This document shows, one piece after another, positions 59,722 to 64,000 of a stretch of DNA of 64,000 nucleotides. Numbering within the stretch: position 1 is the stretch's first letter; the number at the start of each line of letters is the position of its first letter. Under the pieces are notes generated by a model that did no database searches, was not told where the DNA came from, and saw nothing but the letters and a program-made list of their open reading frames with translations. This stretch comes from Streptomyces nigrescens (GTDB lineage Bacteria; Actinomycetota; Actinomycetes; Streptomycetales; Streptomycetaceae): assembly GCA_024349765.1 (NCBI GenBank), contig AP026073.1, positions 2,542,001-2,606,000 of the forward strand. Reading direction: 5' to 3'. The translations under genes were made by a program, and so were the position numbers.

Positions 59722-60522
59722 ATGGGTGGGACGGAACACCTCACCGTGCAGCGCGAAGGCGCCACACTGGTGCTCACGCTCAACAGGCCCGACGCCAAGA
59801 ACGCACTCTCGCTCCCCATGCTCGTCGGCCTGTACGACGGCTGGCTGGCGGCCGACGAGGACGACGCGATCCGCTCGATCGTGCTCACCGGCGCCGGGGG
59901 CGCGTTCTGCGCCGGGATGGACCTCAAGGCCCTGGCCGGGAAGGGCATGACGGGCCAGCAGTACCGCGACCGGCTCACCGCCGACCCCGACCTGCACTGG
60001 AAGGCGATGCTGCGGCACCACCGCCCGCGCAAGCCGGTGATCGCCGCCGTCGAGGGGGCGTGCGTGGCGGGCGGCACGGAGATCCTCCAGGGCACCGACA
60101 TCCGGGTCGCCGGGGAGTCCGCCACCTTCGGGCTCTTCGAGGTCAGGCGCGGCCTGTTCCCCATCGGCGGCTCGACGGTCCGCCTGCAGCGCCAGATCCC
60201 GCGCACCCACGCCCTGGAGATGCTGCTCACCGGCCGCCCCTACACCGCCCGCGAGGCCGCCGACATCGGCCTGATCGGCCACGTCGTCCCCGACGGCACC
60301 GCGCTCGCCGAGGCCCTGGAGATCGCCGAGCGGATCAACGCCTGCGGCCCGCTCGCCGTCGAGGCCGTGAAGGCGTCGGTGTACGAGACCGCGGAGATGA
60401 CCGAGACCGACGGCCTCGCCGCCGAACTCGCCCGCGGTTGGCCGGTCTTCGACACCGCCGACGCCAAGGAGGGTGCCCGCGCCTTCGCGGAGAAGCGACC
60501 GCCCGTGTACAAGCGCGCCTGA
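59722..60522 (+). CDS. Enoyl-CoA hydratase, crotonase fold (EchA19-like)
   Basis: 266 residues. GAGGAFCAGMDLKALAG builds the oxyanion hole; the catalytic Glu pair is present in VAGGTEILQGTDIRV and LFEVRRGLFPIGG. The size is that of EchA19, a mycobacterial steroid-enoyl-CoA hydratase. First gene of a plus-strand run leading to DUF35 and two thiolase-like genes. Preceded by GGGAGACCGC. Exact substrate is inferred from the neighbours. Confidence 0.88.
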   Translation: MGGTEHLTVQREGATLVLTLNRPDAKNALSLPMLVGLYDGWLAADEDDAIRSIVLTGAGGAFCAGMDLKALAGKGMTGQQYRDRLTADPDLHWKAMLRHHRPRKPVIAAVEGACVAGGTEILQGTDIRVAGESATFGLFEVRRGLFPIGGSTVRLQRQIPRTHALEMLLTGRPYTAREAADIGLIGHVVPDGTALAEALEIAERINACGPLAVEAVKASVYETAEMTETDGLAAELARGWPVFDTADAKEGARAFAEKRPPVYKRA

Positions 60523-60537
60523 CCCGAGGAGCCACCG

Positions 60538-61488
60538 ATGCCCGCAGTCCTCAAAGCCCCGCTCGTCGTCGAATTCCCCTTCACCCGCTCCCTCGGCCCT
60601 GTCCAGAGCGCCTTCCTCACCGGCCTGCGCGAACGCGTCGTCCTCGGCGTGCGGACCGGCGACGGCCGCACCCTGGTCCCGCCCGTCGAGTACGACCCGG
60701 TCACCGCCGAGGAGCTCCGCGACCTCGGCGGCCTTGTCGAAGTGGCCCCCACCGGCACCGTCACCACCTGGGCCTGGAACCCCGAGCCCCGCCGCGGCCA
60801 GCCCCTCGGCACCCCGTTCGCCTGGGTCCTGGTCCGCCTCGACGGCGCCGACACCGCCCTGCTGCACGCCCTCGACGCCCCCGGACCCGAGACGGTGCAC
60901 ACCGGCATGCGGGTCCGCGTCCGCTGGGCCGAGGAACGCACCGGCGCCATCACCGACCTCGCCTGCTTCGAGCCGTACGACGGCGACCCGGCCGCACCCA
61001 CGGGGCACACCGGGGCGTTCGAGGACCCGGTCACCGGCATCGTCGCCCCCGCCCGCCTCGACTACGTCTACTCACCCGGCCGCGCCCAGTCCGGCTACAT
61101 CAACGCCCTCTCCGGGCGGCGGACCGTGGGCGAACGCTGCCCCTCCTGCCGCAAGGTCTACGTCCCGCCCAGGGGCGCCTGCCCCACCTGCGGCGTCGCC
61201 ACCTCCGAACAGGTCGAGGTGGGCCCGCGCGGCACCGTCACCACCTATTGCATCGTCAACATCAAGGCGAAGAACCTCGACATCGAGGTCCCCTACGTCT
61301 ACGCCCACATCGCCCTCGACGGCGCCGGCCTCGCGCTGCACGGCCGGATCGGCGGCATCCCCTACGACCAGGTGCGGATGGGCCTGCGCGTCGAGCCGGT
61401 GTGGACCGAAGGGGGCCGCTACCCCGACCACTACCGGCCGACCGGCGAACCCGACGCGGAGTACGACACCTACAAGGAGCTGCTGTGA
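60538..61488 (+). CDS. Tandem DUF35/OB-fold acyl-CoA-associated protein
   Basis: 316 residues with two DUF35 halves. The first (20-150) begins SAFLTGLRERVVLGVRTGDG and lacks zinc ligands. The second (180-310) has the zinc ribbon C-x2-C...C-x2-C (CPSCRKVYVPPRGACPTC) and OB strands GPRGTVTTYCIVNIKAKNLD. Size and order fit the Rv3521-type partner of Ltp proteins. DUF35 partners are needed for activity of Ltp aldolases. It starts 15 bases after the EchA gene and its stop overlaps the next GTG. Confidence 0.87.
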   Translation: MPAVLKAPLVVEFPFTRSLGPVQSAFLTGLRERVVLGVRTGDGRTLVPPVEYDPVTAEELRDLGGLVEVAPTGTVTTWAWNPEPRRGQPLGTPFAWVLVRLDGADTALLHALDAPGPETVHTGMRVRVRWAEERTGAITDLACFEPYDGDPAAPTGHTGAFEDPVTGIVAPARLDYVYSPGRAQSGYINALSGRRTVGERCPSCRKVYVPPRGACPTCGVATSEQVEVGPRGTVTTYCIVNIKAKNLDIEVPYVYAHIALDGAGLALHGRIGGIPYDQVRMGLRVEPVWTEGGRYPDHYRPTGEPDAEYDTYKELL

Positions 61489-62534
61489 CCCGTGAGATCG
61501 CGGTCGTCGCCTTCGCCCAGACCGACCACCGGCGCACCAGCGACGAGCTCTCCGAGGTGGAGATGCTCCTCCCGGTGCTGCACGAGGTCCTCGACCGGAC
61601 CGGCCTGAGGACCAGCGACATCGGCTTCACCTGCTCCGGCTCCTCCGACTACCTCGCCGGTCGCGCCTTCTCCTTCACCATGGCCCTCGACGGGGTGGGC
61701 GCCTGGCCGCCGATCTCCGAGTCGCACGTCGAGATGGACGGCGCCTGGGCCCTGTACGAGGCCTGGACGAAGCTGCTGACCGGCGACGCCGACACCGCCC
61801 TCGTCTACGCGTACGGCAAGTCCTCACCCGGCTCCGTACGCGACGTCCTGACCCGCCAGCTCGACCCGTACTACGTCGCGCCCCTGTGGCCGGACTCGGT
61901 CGCGCTCGCCGCGCTCCAGGCGCAGGCGCTCATCGACGCGGGCGAGACGGACGAGCCCGCGCTCGCGGCCGTCGCCGCCCGCAGCCGCGCGGACGCCGGC
62001 GCCAACTCCCGTGCGCAGCTGAGGGGTTCGGTGCCGCACGGCGACTACCTCGTACGTCCCCTGCGCACCGGCGACTGCCCGCCCATCGGCGACGGGGCCG
62101 CCGCGGTGATCCTCGCGGCGGGGGAGCGGGCCCGTCAGCTGTGCGAGCGGCCCGCCTGGATCCGCGGCATCGACCACCGCATCGAGGCGCACAGCCTGGG
62201 CGTCCGCGACCTGACCGACTCGCCCTCCACCCGCCTGGCCGCCGAGAAGGCCGGCGCCTTCGCACGCCCCGTGGACTGCGCCGAGTTGCACGCGCCCTTC
62301 ACCTCGCAGGAGGTCGTGCTGCGCAAGGCCCTGCGGCTCGGTGACGAGGTACGGGTGAACCCGTCCGGTGGCGCCCTCGCCGCCAACCCGATCATGGCCG
62401 CGGGGCTGATCCGCCTCGGCGAGGCCGCCGCCGCGATCCACCGCGGTGAGTCGGACCGGGCGCTCGCCCACGCCACCTCCGGCCCCTGTCTGCAACAGAA
62501 CCTGGTCGCCGTACTCGAAGGGGATCCGCGATGA
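61485..62534 (+). CDS. Thiolase-fold lipid-transfer/aldolase-type protein (Ltp4-like)
   Basis: 349 residues of the SCP-2/thiolase family. IAVVAFAQTDHRR, GFTCSGSSDYLAGRAFSF and the C-terminal VNPSGGALAANPIMAAGLIR are visible. At the usual nucleophile position the chain reads ESHVEMDGAWAL with no cysteine, so thiolysis is unlikely; retro-aldol cleavage, as in Ltp2, is possible. GTG 61485 overlaps the DUF35 stop (GTGA), and its own stop overlaps the next ATG. Size agrees with Ltp4. Confidence 0.86.
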   Translation: MTREIAVVAFAQTDHRRTSDELSEVEMLLPVLHEVLDRTGLRTSDIGFTCSGSSDYLAGRAFSFTMALDGVGAWPPISESHVEMDGAWALYEAWTKLLTGDADTALVYAYGKSSPGSVRDVLTRQLDPYYVAPLWPDSVALAALQAQALIDAGETDEPALAAVAARSRADAGANSRAQLRGSVPHGDYLVRPLRTGDCPPIGDGAAAVILAAGERARQLCERPAWIRGIDHRIEAHSLGVRDLTDSPSTRLAAEKAGAFARPVDCAELHAPFTSQEVVLRKALRLGDEVRVNPSGGALAANPIMAAGLIRLGEAAAAIHRGESDRALAHATSGPCLQQNLVAVLEGDPR

Positions 62535-63697
62535 GCAAGGAACCCGTGGCCGTCGTAGGAGTCGGCCAGACCAAGCACGTGGCGGCGCGGCGGGACGTGT
62601 CGATTGCCGGGCTCGTCCGGGAGGCGGCCGGGCGGGCGCTCGACGACGCCGAGCTGACCTGGGCCGACATCGACGCGGTCGTCATCGGCAAGGCGCCCGA
62701 CTTCTTCGAGGGCGTCATGATGCCCGAGCTCTACCTCGCCGACGCGCTCGGCGCCGTCGGCAAGCCGATGCTGCGGGTGCACACCGCCGGCTCGGTCGGC
62801 GGCTCCACCGCGCTCGTCGCCGCCAACCTGGTCGCGGCCCGCGTCCACGGCACCGTGCTGACCCTGGCCTTCGAGAAGCAGTCGGAATCCAACGCGATGT
62901 GGGGCCTGTCGCTCCCCGTCCCCTTCCAGCAGCCGCTCCTCGCCGGCGCCGGCGGCTTCTTCGCCCCGCACGTCCGCGCGTACATGCGCCGCACCGGCGC
63001 CCCGGACACCGTCGGCTCGCTCGTCGCCTACAAGGACCGCCGCAACGCCCTCAAGAACCCCTACGCCCACCTCCACGAGCACGACATCACCCTGGAGAAG
63101 GTCCAGGCCTCGCCCATGCTCTGGGACCCGATCCGCTACTCCGAGACCTGCCCGTCCTCCGACGGCGCCTGCGCGATGATCCTCACCGACCGGACCGGTG
63201 CCGCGCGCGCCCCGCACCCGCCGGCCTGGATGCACGGCGGCGCGATGCGCAGCGAGCCCACCCTCTTCGCCGGCAAGGACTTCGTCTCCCCGCAGGCCGG
63301 CAAGGACTGCGCCGCCGACGTCTACCACCAGGCCGGCATCACCGACCCGCGCCGGCAGATCGACGCGGTGGAGATGTACGTCCCCTTCAGCTGGTACGAA
63401 CCCATGTGGCTGGAGAACCTCGGCTTCGCCGACGAGGGCGAGGGCTGGAAGCTCACCGAGTCCGGCGTCACCGAGCTCGACGGTGACCTCCCGGTCAACC
63501 CCTCCGGCGGGGTCCTGTCCACCAATCCGATCGGCGCCTCCGGCATGATCCGCTTCGCCGAGGCGGCCCTGCAGGTGCGCGGCCGGGCGGGCGAGCACCA
63601 GGTCGACGGCGCCCGCCGGGCCCTCGGGCACGCCTACGGCGGCGGCTCGCAGTTCTTCTCCATGTGGCTGGTCGGCGCCGAACCGCCGGCCACCTGA
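62531..63697 (+). CDS. Thiolase-fold lipid-transfer/aldolase-type protein (Ltp3-like)
   Basis: 388 residues of the same family. VAVVGVGQTKHVAARRDVSI, VMMPELYLADALGAVGKPML, LRVHTAGSVGGSTALVAANL (the position of the catalytic cysteine carries no Cys), SETCPSSDGACAMILT and NPSGGVLSTNPIGASG. Like its neighbour it may be the aldolase or a non-catalytic partner. It starts inside the previous stop (ATGA). Both thiolase-fold genes with DUF35 probably form one complex. Confidence 0.87.
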   Translation: MSKEPVAVVGVGQTKHVAARRDVSIAGLVREAAGRALDDAELTWADIDAVVIGKAPDFFEGVMMPELYLADALGAVGKPMLRVHTAGSVGGSTALVAANLVAARVHGTVLTLAFEKQSESNAMWGLSLPVPFQQPLLAGAGGFFAPHVRAYMRRTGAPDTVGSLVAYKDRRNALKNPYAHLHEHDITLEKVQASPMLWDPIRYSETCPSSDGACAMILTDRTGAARAPHPPAWMHGGAMRSEPTLFAGKDFVSPQAGKDCAADVYHQAGITDPRRQIDAVEMYVPFSWYEPMWLENLGFADEGEGWKLTESGVTELDGDLPVNPSGGVLSTNPIGASGMIRFAEAALQVRGRAGEHQVDGARRALGHAYGGGSQFFSMWLVGAEPPAT

Positions 63698-63791
63698 CGG
63701 CACCACCGACCCGCCCCGCCACGTCCTCTGTCCGTCCCCGGGCACAGTGGTTAGGCTGACCGCGGACGACCGGACCGGGAGGAGCGGCGAC

Positions 63792-64000
63792 GTGGCCGAC
63801 AGCATCACCGAGCAGCGGCTCGTGGGCGGGCCCAGGCCCGACCTCGACCTGACCCAGGCCGAGTGGCAGTCCAGCAGCCAGGGCGTGGGCGACGTCCAGA
63901 TCGCCTTCGTCGAGGGCTACATCGCGATGCGCAACCGCCGCAGCCCGGAGATCCCGGCGCTGATCTTCAGCCCCGCCGAGTGGCGCGCCTTCGTCCTCGA
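63792..64000 (+). CDS. DUF397 protein, 3' end cut off
   Basis: At least 69 residues visible. QAEWQSSSQGVGDVQIAFVE and AMRNRRSPEIPALIFSPAEW are the DUF397 hallmark (W-x-S-S ... FTPAEW). In Streptomyces these small proteins usually pair with helix-turn-helix regulators (BldB/WhiJ-like systems); none is visible upstream, but the gene continues past the window end. GTG 63792 has GGGAGGAGC. TAGGCT at 63752-63757 is a probable -10 box. Confidence 0.82.
   Translation, partial: MADSITEQRLVGGPRPDLDLTQAEWQSSSQGVGDVQIAFVEGYIAMRNRRSPEIPALIFSPAEWRAFVL

Noticed and set aside
59664-61484. N-terminal extension of the Ltp4-like protein
   Set aside because: It would cover the EchA and DUF35 genes in another frame; GTG 61485 overlapping the previous stop gives a normal length.
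1-64000. tRNA genes, CRISPR repeats, insertion sequences or prophage
   Set aside because: No cloverleaf, spaced repeat array, transposase motif or integrase was seen on either strand.

Overview
The window is very GC-rich, its gene starts carry strong AGGAG-type ribosome binding sites or TAGNNT boxes a few bases before the start codon, and many genes overlap by ATGA or GTGA. Gene content (Aquifex-type aconitase, SigB/SigF-like sigma factor, actinobacterial gas-vesicle set, Ku plus stand-alone LigD polymerase, F420-dependent dehydrogenase, DUF397 protein) points to a soil actinomycete, most likely Streptomyces. It reads as a chromosomal segment. I saw no tRNA, rRNA, CRISPR array, transposase or phage gene.

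Layout. 1-870 is a truncated alcohol dehydrogenase. 951-1619 is a small operon of zinc-independent ribosomal proteins L28 and S14 behind a Zur-like box. 1658-5834 holds adenosine deaminase, a HutC-type GntR regulator and a divergent aconitase, with three copies of a CTTGTC-N-GACAAG-like operator. 6082-12315 is a stress-signalling block: sigma factor, SRPBCC protein, FAD oxidoreductase, two-domain universal stress protein and a GAF-PAS-GAF-PP2C phosphatase. 12575-17137 is an eight-gene gas-vesicle operon (O-A-F-G-J-like-L-S-K) followed by a CsbD-like gene and a 30-bp perfect-stem terminator. Three opposing genes (17247-19906) encode a lysine/glutamate-rich membrane-anchored protein, an SRPBCC protein with a glutamate tail and a Rieske/DUF2231 membrane protein. 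20223-27433 carries a secreted peptidase-like hydrolase, small membrane proteins, NHEJ genes (Ku, LigD polymerase), a cation efflux protein and an HhH-GPD protein. 27476-31306 is a compact Mrp-type antiporter operon in which mrpE is only 58 codons long. 31429-39505 holds phosphoketolase with an F420-dependent dehydrogenase, and a nitrate reductase fused to a CysJ-like flavoprotein.

From 39719 onward the genes are mainly catabolic: flavin monooxygenase, VOC proteins, a FadE26-like acyl-CoA dehydrogenase behind a sequence that fits the KstR operator consensus, an MpaB-like oxygenase, a Ser/Thr kinase with TPR repeats, a secreted GH27 alpha-galactosidase, a nitronate-monooxygenase-like protein, two acyl-CoA synthetases, PaaK behind a palindrome, and finally a divergent FadD19-like / EchA19-DUF35-Ltp4-Ltp3 block. 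Its order resembles the mycobacterial sterol side-chain locus. 

Two themes link the parts. First, GNNT-N15/16-GGGTAC-like (SigB-type) promoter candidates precede the universal stress protein, the LigD polymerase, the Mrp operon and, more weakly, a proline-rich peptide, so the sigma factor encoded here may control neighbours across 30 kb. Second, a TCTGA-N7-TCAGA operator occurs upstream of both the nitronate-monooxygenase/acyl-CoA synthetase genes and the divergent sterol-type block, suggesting shared regulation of two catabolic operons 10 kb apart. Functional calls rest on recognised motifs and family knowledge; no database search was run.
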